A stretch of DNA of 64,000 nt from Phialocephala subalpina (lineage: Eukaryota > Ascomycota > Leotiomycetes > Helotiales > Mollisiaceae): contig FJOG01000043.1 in assembly GCA_900073065.1 (NCBI GenBank), positions 180,775 through 244,774 on the forward strand, written 5' to 3'. The notes under the pieces were generated by a model that was not told the DNA's origin, searched no databases, and worked only from the letters and a program-made list of their open reading frames with translations. A program made the translations under genes and the position numbers. This document shows positions 23,777-34,826 of this stretch, one piece after another; position 1 is the first letter of the stretch; the number at the start of each line of letters is the position of its first letter.

Positions 23777-25196
23777 TCTGATCTAGCCAGGGTCCCGTTG
23801 TCCCGAGAACCTTAACTTCTAGAATTTATTACCAGATTATAACTTATGTTATCCATCAGTGTTCATCCATCCCTCGAACATTCCCAAGAACTCTCTCCGA
23901 GCTTTGGCACATACTGTCGTCCATGCACTTCCTGGCAGGCTGTCCAGGACCGTCGTTGTTCAAAACTGTGACCTATCTTGTGGCCGGGAATATCTCCTGT
24001 AATTAGTACGAATAATCGAACTCAGAGGTCTCATATCTGGCAAAGAGCCTTGACTCATGTTCCGAAGCTGAAAATACGAATCGCCCGAGAAAGCGTTGTT
24101 GAAAGCATTAGTGTACACGTGATGTGGACAATTTGATAGGTACACTTGGTCCTCGCAATCTGGGCGTATGCTGATAATTGATCATGCATCAAGAGGTCAC
24201 CAAGTAACATAGATTAGGCATTCCTCCTTGCAAAAAGCGGCATTCAATGCTAAACTTATGCGGCGTGCTGGCTGGTAAACTTCACCCTGATCATCGACTT
24301 GAACCTCTCGAATCTCCCTTAACGATTTACGACTTTCCAGAAGCAACGACTCGAATCACAATTTAAACTTCTTGCAGATCCTGTAATGTTCTGAAAAGTC
24401 GATATCGTTTTGCAGTTCATCTTTGCTCTGCCACCCTCGAATTCACCCCCTATCTCCGCTAGCGTGCTCGCTTATAGGTAGCCGAGATCGAACGTCAACA
24501 CCCACAAAAAAGAAAACCACAAAAGAATCTGAGAACTGTCTCACGTTCTAAAAATTGATGGGTATGCTCTTGGACTTCAAAAAGAAAAAGAATTCATGAA
24601 AAACCTAGCAAAAATCTCCATCACCTCTGAGCACAACTACCATGCGGTCCCTTTTCAGCGTTTGCTGGTCCAGGTGGCTCTCGGATGACTTCGCAGACCC
24701 TTAAAGCTAACTGATTCCACACTGTAGAAACGGTCAACGAGAAAATAGTGCTTATTTAAAACTATACGACCTTAAATGCCCGGCAACCACTCAGCGCCGA
24801 ACATTACCCACTGCATCAACATCAGGACGTCACCATCATCTAGACATGGCCATACCACTGTATCTCGAGGCAAGCTTGATGTACAGTGGATGTTTAGAGC
24901 AACAACATCGTGAAGTCACAGTCTAAAGGTTATTATACTACGTAGTTTTTCATGTGCAGTGGATGTTCGGGGCATCTCAAGTTCTACTTTTCTTGGATTC
25001 TCTGAGCAGTCACAGAGCCATCGAAGCGCTTCACGTCCATAGACAATCAAAGTTGGTGACGAATACATTGTGTATTGTGATGCTCGATCTAGTATTCAAC
25101 CACTCCAATACCAAGACGAACGAACAGAAGTTCTATCTACAAAATCACTAAAGAGACCTCCAACCCGAGTATCCAAAACCTACCAACATCGCCATC
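23777..25196. other. Intergenic DNA containing repeat copy A
   Basis: No supported gene. Most of 23905-24775 is the first copy of a diverged direct repeat, described separately. The remaining 24776-25196 has only short frames. Confidence 0.5.
23905..24775. repeat. Diverged direct repeat, copy A (about 0.87 kb)
   Basis: Matches copy B 1963-1966 bases downstream. Anchor blocks include GCACTTCCTGGCAGGCTGTC (B: GCAGTTCCTGTAAGGCGGTC), TTGCAAAAAGCGGCATTCAA, GTAGCCGAGATCGAACGTCA and GCTTATTTAAAACTATAC. The near-constant spacing indicates one duplication event followed by substitution. No open frame is conserved between the copies. Confidence 0.75.
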
Positions 25197-25560
25197 TCAA
25201 TGATAGGGAGGAGATGAAGACATCATGGGCGCACCACGCTTGTATGGCTTGAAGTCGACAAGCTTGCGTTCGTCCTCCTCAACCTCGTTCTCGCGCTTCA
25301 CCTTCTCAACGTTGTGGTAGTTAGCCTTGCAATTAGCCACTTGGCAGTGACTGTAACTCTTGCATCGACGACAATTTTCCTATTCAGCGAATCAAGTTAG
25401 CACTGTATCGCAAAGCTACTCTGCTATCGAGATTTCTATGCTATCAAGCTATCTCAAACCTGCGAGACCCGACAGAGGAAATCAGCAGCTTATAGTAGGA
25501 AGAAAAGTTCACCTCGCAATTGGGAGACCAATGACCATACTCCTAGCAATTAGTGCAAGA
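25197..25560 (-). pseudogene. Zinc-knuckle gene relic, paralogue of the gene at 27043
   Basis: Reading the minus strand, a segment at 25555-25513 spells a zinc knuckle CTNC-stop-EYGHWSPNC, matching CX2CX4HX4C except that one position is a TAG. After a plausible intron (25512-25380), a second exon (25379-25197) reads ENCRRCKSYSHCQVANC followed by YHNVEKVKRENEVEEDE and a stop. The same order occurs in the gene at 27043-27825 (CGNCRSSEHGSPEC, CERCGSYNHMGIGRC, YHGVKRELEG). Sequence upstream of the first knuckle has further stops and no open frame. An intron ending at the TAG would be an alternative, but the spacing match argues for a nonsense change. Confidence 0.6.
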
Positions 25561-27042
25561 GCCGATTCAGCGAAATAAATCAGAATTCCAGAACTTGTGC
25601 CAGGTCACAACTTATGCTACTTCTACATGCTCGAATACTCCTTGGACGTTTCCAAACAGGTCTCTTCCTCGGTTACTGTGCTCAAGAATAACGTCTATTG
25701 CTCTTTCGCACAATGAGTTCGACCCGTCGAAGATGCCTAGCTCAAAATTCAGAACCGAGCTTTTGTAACGTGCCAAGATCTCTTCGTCGCATCCGGCACT
25801 CCGATGCGTTGGTCATCCAGCTGTGCCGCCTCGAAGATGTAAAGGGGCCAGTAATTGGGTGTCAAACTCCTTGCATCCTGCTGCTCTTGCAGTTCCTGTA
25901 AGGCGGTCCAGGGACCTGGGCCATAATTGTTCAAACCTGTGGCCTAATTTTTGCTCCGTCCTATTTCACGAAATACTGTCTAGTCTTAAATTTCACGGAC
26001 TATATATTGGCAATGCAACGGGATGTATTTGCAGAAATTCTGAATATGAATCGCAGATTGTACGAGAAAGCATTGTGGGGTGCAATGTTCCTCGCATTTT
26101 GGGAATACACCTCATACATGAAGAAGCTTGGAAACAAATGGCGTTTTTCTTTTCTTGCAAAAAAGTGTCCTTCAATGCTATGCTTCACATTGTTGGTGTA
26201 CCATGTCAAACTAGCAAACTTCAACCTAGGCATCAAATTGAACCCCTAGAATCCGCGTTAATAATTTACCGACTTTATAGGCTCATAAAGCTCTAAGTAC
26301 CGAGAGGATTTTCAATTTACTCTCTCGATACTTTATAACGTTGGAGCCTTGATCTCGTTTGCTAGGAGATCATCTTTACTCTACGACCGTTGAATTCACC
26401 TTTTATTCCCACTAGCGCACTCGTTTACGAGTAGCCGAGATCGAACATCAAACTCGTCGCCTATAAAAGAAACAAGTGTTTAAGACTCTCTACGATCTCT
26501 AGATACATGAAGTGTGGTAGCGTAAAGACAAAAAAGTTTTGGAAAAAAAAATGAAAAAAAAAATAGGTAAGATTCAAAATAGCAAAAGACTCCTTCGACT
26601 CTAAGTACAACTACCCTTTGCTGCCACTAGGCTGCGCCGGGTGACTCTCGGAAGATATCGTTACCCCTTAAAAGCAAATTGTCTGAACTACTCAAACGAT
26701 CTACGAATAAAATAATGTTTATTTAAATCTATACATATCAGAAACCGTGGGGATCTAGGCACCGCAATGTGCCGAGATAGCCCGAAGAAGGTAAATTAGT
26801 CTCGAGAGCGTCACCTTTTCTACATTGAAGCAAGTAATCACCTTCTACTCTACCGGGAAAATCTTTAGGGCTACGAATTCCCACAACTTTCGATTTCCAA
26901 CAACACACTCTCAACAACGTCAACCTCCAACGACGCGCACACCTCCGCCATACGGCGTCGATCTCTCCCCAACTCTCGTGAGTCGTTACAATTGGATTGG
27001 AAGCTGTAATACTAACACTATAGATCCTAGATCCGTACAACC
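25561..27042. other. Intergenic DNA containing repeat copy B and the promoter of the zinc-knuckle gene
   Basis: Repeat copy B covers about 25869-26741. From about 26825 onward the sequence becomes C-rich with a possible 5' UTR intron (donor GTGAGT near 26979, acceptor before 27043). No coding gene is supported. Confidence 0.45.
25869..26741. repeat. Diverged direct repeat, copy B
   Basis: Second copy of the repeat at 23905-24775, same orientation. Matching anchors are GCAGTTCCTGTAAGGCGGTC at 25889, TTGCAAAAAAGTGTCCTTCA near 26154, GTAGCCGAGATCGAACATCA at 26441 and TTTATTTAAATCTATAC near 26718. Confidence 0.75.
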
Positions 27043-27825
27043 ATGTCTTCCGCACTCGACCTCTCGGCACTCACCGAGCGCGCCCGCGAACTCGAGGCCC
27101 AACTCGAGAAGAAGGATCAGCAGCACAAGAAGGACATGGAAGTCATCGGACTTCATGAGAAGGAGATCGAGCGTATTAATAGTAAGCTCAAGAAAGAGCA
27201 AACGCTGCACCAGCAGACCAAGGACGGTCGGACAGCTCTGGTCACGAAGCACATCAAGAAAGTCGAGGAGGTTAGTCATAAACTCTCCGTCTTCATTCAG
27301 TACTTTAGAATATCGATTAGAAGATCCAGGGCTAATGGCTATCTCAAATAGATGGAAAAGCAGTCTAGTACGAAGGACGCCATTATCAAGGACCTGAAGG
27401 CCAAAAACAAGGACCTTGTGAAGGAAAACGCCCTCCTCCAATCCCGAGACTACCGCGACTTCCTCCCAACCGCCTCACCTCCCTACACCCCAAATTCACC
27501 CAATGCAACCGTTATGTCCTTCGCCGACATCCCAAGCGACCCAAATGCCTCTGCCATATCCGCCGCAGACATCGCAGCAACCTCCGAGTATACCGCATCC
27601 TCCCCCGAATTCTCCCCAAATGGCCCCTGTGGCAACTGCAGATCTTCGGAGCATGGGTCACCAGAATGCACCGAGGGCTGTGAGCGATGTGGCAGCTACA
27701 ACCACATGGGTATCGGTCGATGCAATGCAGGCTATCACGGTGTTAAGCGTGAGCTTGAGGGTGATGACAGTATCGCTGGCAATGGATATCGTAAGAAGTC
27801 TCGGATTATGCGGGCATCTGTATGA
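27043..27825 (+). CDS. Coiled-coil protein with two C-terminal CCHC zinc knuckles
   Basis: Two exons (27043-27270, 27352-27825) give 233 residues. Residues about 8-110 are strongly charged and heptad-like (ERARELEAQLEKKDQQHKK, then KEIERINSKLKKEQTL), predicting a long coiled coil. A Pro/Ser/Ala-rich linker follows, then two zinc knuckles near residues 170-205: CGNCRSSEHGSPEC (CX2CX4HX4C) and CERCGSYNHMGIGRC (CX2CX4HX5C). The tail is basic (YRKKSRIMR). CCHC knuckles usually bind single-stranded nucleic acid. Retroelement Gag proteins also have them, but there is no reverse transcriptase nearby, and the spliced structure suggests a host gene. A decayed paralogue sits antisense 1.5 kb upstream. 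Exact role unknown. Confidence 0.7.
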
Positions 27826-29317
27826 AGCATGGTGCTTCTTCAGGATTATGTAGGGGAGCCCATTTTGTATTCTTGATGGCTTCTTCTTAGGAAATGGTTG
27901 GATACCGCCGCATTGGAAGACATGAATGGATGTATCTGCCACCGATCTTGATTTTTGAACTTGTGAATGTGTATTTGGCAAATTATGACATTCTAAACTG
28001 CATAACGCGTGCGAATGTAAAACTGACCTCCAAAGACTCTGTCGGCTCGGGAACCGTCCGGAGAATGCTGGTCGATACACGTGATGATTGTTCAAACCTC
28101 CATTTGATATTTCCCGGCTGCGAGTCTTTGGGTCTATATAAATCTAAATAGTACAAATATATTCGTTGATCGTTCCTAGAGGGTTCGGTTAGCTTTAAGG
28201 GCTTACGATATCATCCGAGAGCCATCTTGATTTGCCTAGCGGGCGGGAATGGGTAGTTGTGTTCTTGGTTGAAGGAGTCTTTTGCCACCTTTTTCGTTGC
28301 CTTTTGACTTCTGTTATATTGCAGTCCATTCAGAGTATGGTTCTCTTTTGGGCCTTTTTGTCTTTCTTGTGCGTCCCCGATCTTGCGTCGTCCAGTCTCG
28401 CTTCCAGTGGTCGAGCGGGCGAACGTGGAGAGCAAAGGGGGCGAATTCGAATCAAATCCGAATCAAACTCGAAAGTGATACCTACCTGCCTAGATTTATA
28501 GCATGATCACACACCAGCACATCCATCACAGTGCTTTGAAGGTGCGCAGACGCAAATCTCTAGCTTGAGGATATAACATAGCTAAAGGATGTTGTACTCA
28601 GATACAATGGAACATTCCATTGAGTTGATAGGAGGTTGGTAACGAGGCGTGTAGCATTTGGAAAGCACGTCGCAGCATGTAGCCTCGTAAGATTTGATAT
28701 TGCATCGTGCTGCTTTGTGCACTTCCAATTGGAATTCCTAACCATCGCAAACAATTTAACAGCAACAAGTTCCCAGCTAAAGCCATTTACCGCGTACGGC
28801 ACGTTCAAAAATTATCGAGTGACTATCGTTCCCAGCACGAACTTAGGAATCTTCCTTCCATACATGCAGAAGGACAGCAAAGCAAGACCCGGGATGACGG
28901 CGAGAATATTAGAGATCATGCTAGCTAGCTTCATACCTTGACCTTGATCATGTTTTTGGAGCGGCCTCGTGCCACATCAGGGTCTTTTGTTTCCCGCCAG
29001 TCTTCCCACTCTTCGCCCCATGCTAACCATAAGAGTCTTCCTTCCCTCATAGTCTCCAATGCATTTCAGTTCGGTTTTCTGGTTGCCGTTCTCAATCACA
29101 CTTACGAGCTTGGGATCAAAAGTCTGCTTTTCAGGCTGTGTTTAGGCTTCCTTTTTTGCGAAGAACGTCAAAATCGGTGCCGTTACTTAAATATTTTAGA
29201 ATAACTACAAACGAGACTTCTTTTAGCTTATAGTTCTATATTTAAAAGAAGTCAAAGAGTATTTATTCAAATTACTTAAAGTATTTTGTATTCTGGCTTA
29301 GAACTCGATATTTTGCT
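27826..29317. other. 1.5-kb stretch with no supported gene, a possible relic on the minus strand
   Basis: On the minus strand near 29030-28815 two short coding-like runs appear (AWGEEWEDWRETKDPDV, then SNILAVIPGLALLSFCMYG, a transmembrane-like helix), but stops separate them and no start is visible. This may be a decayed membrane-protein gene. A 27-base block at 28132-28158 recurs at 41544-41570 with two mismatches. Confidence 0.35.
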
Positions 29318-31490
29318 TCAGCGTTTATTTATTAGCGAGAAGCCTTGAAAACCACACCCTTTTGATCCCAGGCTCGTTAGTTCAATTCTTTCCCCTGCAA
29401 ACAACCTGCGTGAGAACTCTTCGATGGCTCGGGGATTGAGATCTGGTTGGTGGTCTTGTTCAGTGAAATAACCCTTGTCGTAGAGCTCGGTGGCCGAACA
29501 TGCATCTTTCACCTCATCAAGGTGCAAGTGTTCGACGGATGCACCACGAAGCGCGAATTTTAGGCATTCGGGCATACTCGTGACTTGCAGGGCTGTGATT
29601 GTGAGGGTATACCGATCTAGTGTGTTCGTGTGGGAAGAAGTCGTCAGGTTACTGTATAATAACTCGTTGTATATCGTCAGAATACTGTCTAGACTCAGGT
29701 CTAGTCCACCGTTCCAGTTGGCCATAGCCCAGGCCAGGCAGAGCGCTATTAGTAGCCCAAACAAAAGGCATACTACCCATTGATACGCTTTCAAACGGGG
29801 TTTTGGTCTATCCGCTCTCGACCTAGGACAAACCTCATTGAGACGCTTGAGTTCTGGTCCATCAACAGCGGCTTGAGGGGACCGGGTCGGGTTCAACATA
29901 TTCTGGGAGTGGACGTAACCAACGAACACGCAGGCGGGATCGCTGGGAAGCATGTCCCAAATTGGAACAGGGACCGACAGAAGAAGAAGTGTCGAGTTGC
30001 TTCTGTACACCCCCTGTACAGTCACAAACCTTGCCATAGCTGGGAAGTCTTGCAGCCATTTCCGGCACTGGTTGATATCGAGTAATTGCTCTTCCTCGAG
30101 TGCCAGTGAGATCAGCACATGTGGAATCGCAAGTTCCCCATTTTTGAGGGTCCGAGTGAGGCTGTCCATGTTATACGGATCCGGATTCGTGGACTTAATT
30201 GTTGAGAGGTTGTCCGATTCCTTAGATGAGATATAATTGAGGATGTCAGATTCCGTTTGAATGCTCGACCAAGCAGTGCCTCTACCACGGGCTGGCTTCA
30301 ATGATGGATGCAGGACATGCTGGTCAGGTAGTGGCTCACGGTGTCGAGGAGCGAGCTCAACGCTTCTGGCCTTTGGATCGTTGGTGCTGAGCACATGTAT
30401 CGGAGACTTCCGGTATTCAAATTTCATCGAGCCGCGATACTCTGGCTTCTCATGTCGTAGTCTGTTCAGAATTTCGCAATGAAGCATCGCTGCTGTGAAG
30501 GCGGGGCGATCATACCACTCCTTCAGGACCGATGTGAGAGTTTCGGTGAAAGAATGACGTCCTGGCAGAGGAGCCCAAGTCTCGAAGCCGCATGCTGCAA
30601 TGGTTTCGGTGACGTTGTTGTTATTGTTGTTAACGCCTGCCAATGCACCGCTGACTGCAGCACAACAGTCCAGGAGAAGGAGGACATCGGAGTCGGCATC
30701 TTCGAAAAGTGTTTGGACAGCGTGCCATTGAAGAGAAATCGTTTTGTTATCTAGCACGCTAATAACCAGTCAACACAAGCCAGCGGTCTGATATCTAATC
30801 GCTCACCATGTCCATTCTGCCCGACGTGAAGCATTCATCCTTCCGTGACCAGCATAGTACACGATAAGAAGGTCGTCGGGGCTTCCATAATCGTCCAAAA
30901 TCTGCAAGGCCTTCTTCATGAGTAGGTTGTGTGACTTGACAGTGGGGATGAGCCATGTTTCAGTGTCGTAGCCATAATGCCGAAATGTGCTCGCGAGATT
31001 GTCCAGCTCGTGCTTTACGCCCAACGAGTCTTCTTCCCAGCGTAGCAGCAAGACTCGAACCGTTTGGTATCTTGGTTGCCCCTTATTTGGGAATACACTG
31101 GCAGCAGCCTGGATGTACCATCAGCGGATATCCTTCCTTGAGGGTCGAAACTGGGACCTTACATGTTCTAAATGTTTAGCAAAGGTGCTCAAGTCTCTCG
31201 TGTGGTACTTAGTGCGCCTCGTATCATGAGTGGCTGAGGTAAACGATCGGTCGTCGGCCAGACTCAAGTCATCGCCGCTGTCATTATCTTTCAAGAGTGA
31301 TCATGCTGGACTCGAATTGCGCTCAGGCTAGAAGTTGTATCAGATTTTGATATGAAGGTGGGATTAGGAGAAGGCTCACCCTGCTTTCTGAAGAGCTGGA
31401 GTTTGTACTGGGTGAGGAAGAATGTGGAGGCATACCGCCTGCTGACAGCGTTATGAATAGTTCATTGTCCGACATAGCTGATGTAGGCAT
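29318..31490 (-). CDS. Caspase-like (peptidase C14) protein with C-terminal membrane anchor
   Basis: Four exons on the minus strand (31490-31436, 31287-31163, 31108-30807, 30758-29318) close in frame to 640 residues. After a disordered N-terminus, residues about 75-300 form a caspase-like domain: VRVLLLRWEEDSLGVKHEL, the His motif DDLLIVYYAGHGR (His near 148) and the Cys motif DVLLLLDCCAAVSG (Cys near 193). Both catalytic residues of the dyad are present. A poly-Asn run follows. The centre (about residues 360-460) has no domain I recognise. One strong hydrophobic helix, near residues 486-507 (WVVCLLFGLLIALCLAWAM), precedes a C-terminal tail of about 130 residues. Fungal caspase-like domains occur in metacaspases and in NLR-like cell-death proteins; this one has neither a NACHT domain nor the metacaspase Pro/Gln-rich prodomain. 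The first exon is the least certain. Confidence 0.75.
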
Positions 31491-32374
31491 CTTTTCCTTT
31501 CTTCATTAGACTGAATCCAAGACTTCAAGGTTGCTCGGGAGCGTGATAAAGTCGTTGAGGGCAAGGATGAGGAAAGATGACCAAAAGGCTTCACCGAGGC
31601 ACAGCCCCCGCCACATTCGGACTGCATACGCCAGTTTCAGCCACTTCAGTCCTCGTCCAAGGACGGAGCAGCCCCATCTCATCGGTAAAGAAAAGAGTAC
31701 AAAGCAGCATGAAAAGTGATACAATAGAGCTGAATTAACACGTGGGACCGGTGAAGAAGGGCGTTAGTGGGATTTGAAAACAAGTATTAACAGTCAGCCT
31801 TGCGAGCAGCCAGGAACAATTGATTACACGTGACCGGCTCCCTTCAACGCTCCCATAGTCCTTTTTACAAGCCGCATTAAACTTTCGACACTGTCCGATG
31901 ATTTTAGCTTGAACAATCGCTCCAAAATCAAGGAGAATTTGAACATGATAGAAAGGCCTAGGTTTGAATAATCACCAAGAGCAAGAATATTTTTAGGTGT
32001 GAAAATGTCCCACTGGGATCAGAAATTGCATGGATGTTCAACTTCACAATGGTTCATGAATGGAATGCATTGCCTTAACTGTACCCTCTCACAAAAAGTT
32101 AGGTTCTGCAGAATTCGTGACTACTCTTGAAATTCTGATCTATGTCTAAAGTAATAACCCCGCAAGTCAACCCGCCTTTCTTAGACTTAAGAATGTGTCT
32201 ATTACCGTTTTCACCTGCGATGTTGAGACTGTTTATGATCTGATTTACCTCTATACCAGCAGGTTCGAGTCCATACAGTTGAGCAATGATTGTCCGACTA
32301 TTTTGATATGATTATCGTGCGTCTTGCCAGCAGAAAGGAAGTTTACTTCCCCAAAGCCATGTTCCTACCATGAG
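31491..32374. other. Intergenic stretch with no supported gene
   Basis: This holds the promoter of the caspase-like gene and the 3' flank of the F-box-like gene, both on the minus strand. Short frames only. A GGTTCGAGTCC at 32262 resembles a tRNA T-arm, but no cloverleaf can be built around it. Confidence 0.5.
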
Positions 32375-34230
32375 TCAAGATTCTCCAAACAGACTATCTG
32401 TGCCATCTTCCTCGACTTCCTCGATTGGTACATCGATACTCTTCAAGACTCGGTCAGCCTCTTCCTCGGCAGCCATGATATCCTCCAAATTCTCAGGCCA
32501 AGTCTGGCCTGGTGAATTCTTCAGCCTCTCAGCATTGAAGTAGCCATCCCATCCCGGATCTTCATTATCCGTGACATCATCTTCAACTGCCGCATTCCCA
32601 TCCTCATCTTTATGACAAATGAACAGGACGTTAGGGCGTTCTTGATCGGCAGGCCTCATCGTGATCCGCGCCATAGACCTAGGAAAATTACCGAACATCA
32701 CCTCAAGCCGTTCAAACGGCTCCCCAATCTTGTGCGCAGAAATGTAGGAGAACATGTGTCGAACGGTCAGACGATCGGTATGAACGTGTGGGAGGTTTTT
32801 ATCGGGATGTAGGCGCCGGTCGTAGTGGGACGCGTAGTAGGTTCCGAGGTCTGCGAATGTGCAGTAGACTCGGAGGGAGGTGAGGTTGGGGAAGCGGGAG
32901 AGGGCAGCGAGGATATCGTATGGCTGTAGTTTGCGTTGTTAGAGCTATGTACTTTACACTCGATCGATTGGGAGAGGAAGCGGGAACTTACCAAGAAATC
33001 TGTCAGACCAACATCTAGGGCGAGCGAGGTGATGTGAGGGCATGAGACATTCAGGCTTTCGAGTTGAGGGACTTCGTATGGGAGTGTGAGTCCTAGGAAT
33101 GAGTATGGATCGACTGAGCGTCGTATGAATCTTATGGATAGGCTTTTCAGTGTGTTGCCGTGAAGTGCGATGGTGGAAACTGGTAGCTGGTCGTACGGGT
33201 TTGCCAGCTCTAAGCGTTCGAGGCCATGGAGTTGAGTGATGAAGTCGTCTACAATCTTGTCTCCGTCAACCCGATATCCACAGGTGGCGATGAATTCCAG
33301 AACAAGAGTTTGGAAATAGACGTCTTGGGTTCGGAGGTAATCGACGTAATATCGCAAGACGTGGCCTCGGAGCTCGAGGTGCCGGATCTTGGACCAATTG
33401 AAGAATGATATAGGAACGATCTTCTTGAAGTCGTAGCAGCGACACTCGTAGACTAGTTCCTTTAGGTTTTCGAGCTGTTCGCCATCTTCGATACAGAGGT
33501 CATACACTCCCAAGTCATCGTGGCCCCATTCGATTCTCCCGTCTCGGTTCCTTGGAAGAGTGAGGTGGAGTATCTCCAATTTCTTACTGCTGAGTAAGAC
33601 GTCTTTCAGCCACCTCATTGAAACAGGGTGCTCGTAGTTGATCTCGACTTTGGCTGCATGAATGTTCGGAATGCCTACGAGACTCTTGAGTAGATTCAAA
33701 TCGGCCTTCTGGACATCTTCATCATCAGTTCTATAGCCGATGGAGAATTCCTCGATATATAGCTTGACGTCGGGGAGCTGTTTGCTCAAGACTCTCTTGA
33801 TGATCGCTGGAAATGGTGTCTCCCAAAAGTGCCATGTAATCGTCTCCAGACGTTGCATTCTTGGTAGCAAATTGCGGAAGGCGGACCAGTTCATCGAGTT
33901 GTCAACAGTGAGATGACGAGTGTGCGCCACCACATTAGCTTCAAAGGTATACCGAATCTCCTCTGCTGGATTCTGATCATCATCCTGTATCTTATTGGCT
34001 GGAATGGAGACTTGTTGGTAGATGAGAGAGCTTGCGAGTCGACAAAGTTGCTGGGACACAAGGCAAACATTGAGTAGAGAATGTGGAGAGGTTTGATTGA
34101 CCTTCTTCTTTAGTGACCAAGCTCTATGATAGCAATTGAGGTTTACCTCTTCAAGAATCATGAGCAGCAGCTCATCGCTCAGACTTCCGAGGCGGGGTGC
34201 CATTGCGACTTGGGCAAGAGGAGCTTTCAA
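32375..34230 (-). CDS. F-box-like / leucine-rich-repeat-like protein
   Basis: Two exons (34230-32992, 32923-32375) give 595 residues. Near the N-terminus LGSLSDELLLMILEEVNL followed by LLNVCLVSQQLCRLASSLIY is the fungal F-box pattern, which recruits targets to SCF ubiquitin ligases through Skp1. The middle has irregular leucine-rich repeats (LETITWHF, LEILHLTLP, LENLKELVYE, IRHLELRG, LERLELANP, LKSLSIRF, LESLNVSCPHITSL), as in LRR substrate-binding domains. The C-terminal 150 residues are acidic with no domain seen. An inner ATG (residue 10, MAPRLGSL) is an alternative start. Such genes are numerous and fast-evolving in fungi, so the substrate is unknown. Confidence 0.75.
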
Positions 34231-34826
34231 TCGTTGTCAATTGGTACTTGCTGTGTCTCTCGGCACGACGTCCAACTCGTGCTCCAAACTCGATACCCAG
34301 AGTGCAGCGTAAGACTTGTCGTGGCCGTGAGAGGAAGTCCGCTGAACGATGAGGTGCGTTTCGAAGCTCACTTGAGCGATAGAAAGATAGCTAGAAAGAT
34401 GCGCTCGAACCCTTGGGGGGAAAGCTATTATATAGGTCCCATTTCGTAATGGTGTGAGTCTGCCTCGAGTCACAAAGCACGTTGGTTGTTGGAAGTGGTT
34501 CGGTGAGCTGAAGAGGTGAAGAGTGAAGAGGCCGTGTTGAGGCTGGTGAGTATCAAATCTTAGTCAGACAGAAGCTTGTCTTGTTTAAGCCTAGCTAGAA
34601 GCTTACCCCAATGTATCCTAGTCACCGGAATTCTGCCAGTTCTCCCCGCGACCCACCCCGGGGCCACTCACGATGTTCCAGGCGCAGAAGGAACGCGGGG
34701 GTAGTGAATCAACAACTCTACGTGACCAGCGAACTTTTCTCTCTTCTCTTACAACAACAACCACCACAATTGTTTGCAACGACCAGACCATGCCAACTCT
34801 ATACCCAAGACGATGAGATTGAGGCA
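34231..34826. promoter_or_regulatory. Divergent intergenic region
   Basis: This separates the F-box-like gene (-) from the Zn2Cys6 regulator (+). A TATA-like TATTATATAG lies near 34426. An open frame at 34611-34846 continues in frame into the regulator's first exon, so a longer N-terminus is possible, but its composition is not coding-like. Confidence 0.4.

Noticed and set aside
32255..32300. tRNA-like GGTTCGAGTCC
   Set aside because: No acceptor stem, D-arm or anticodon arm can be folded around it.
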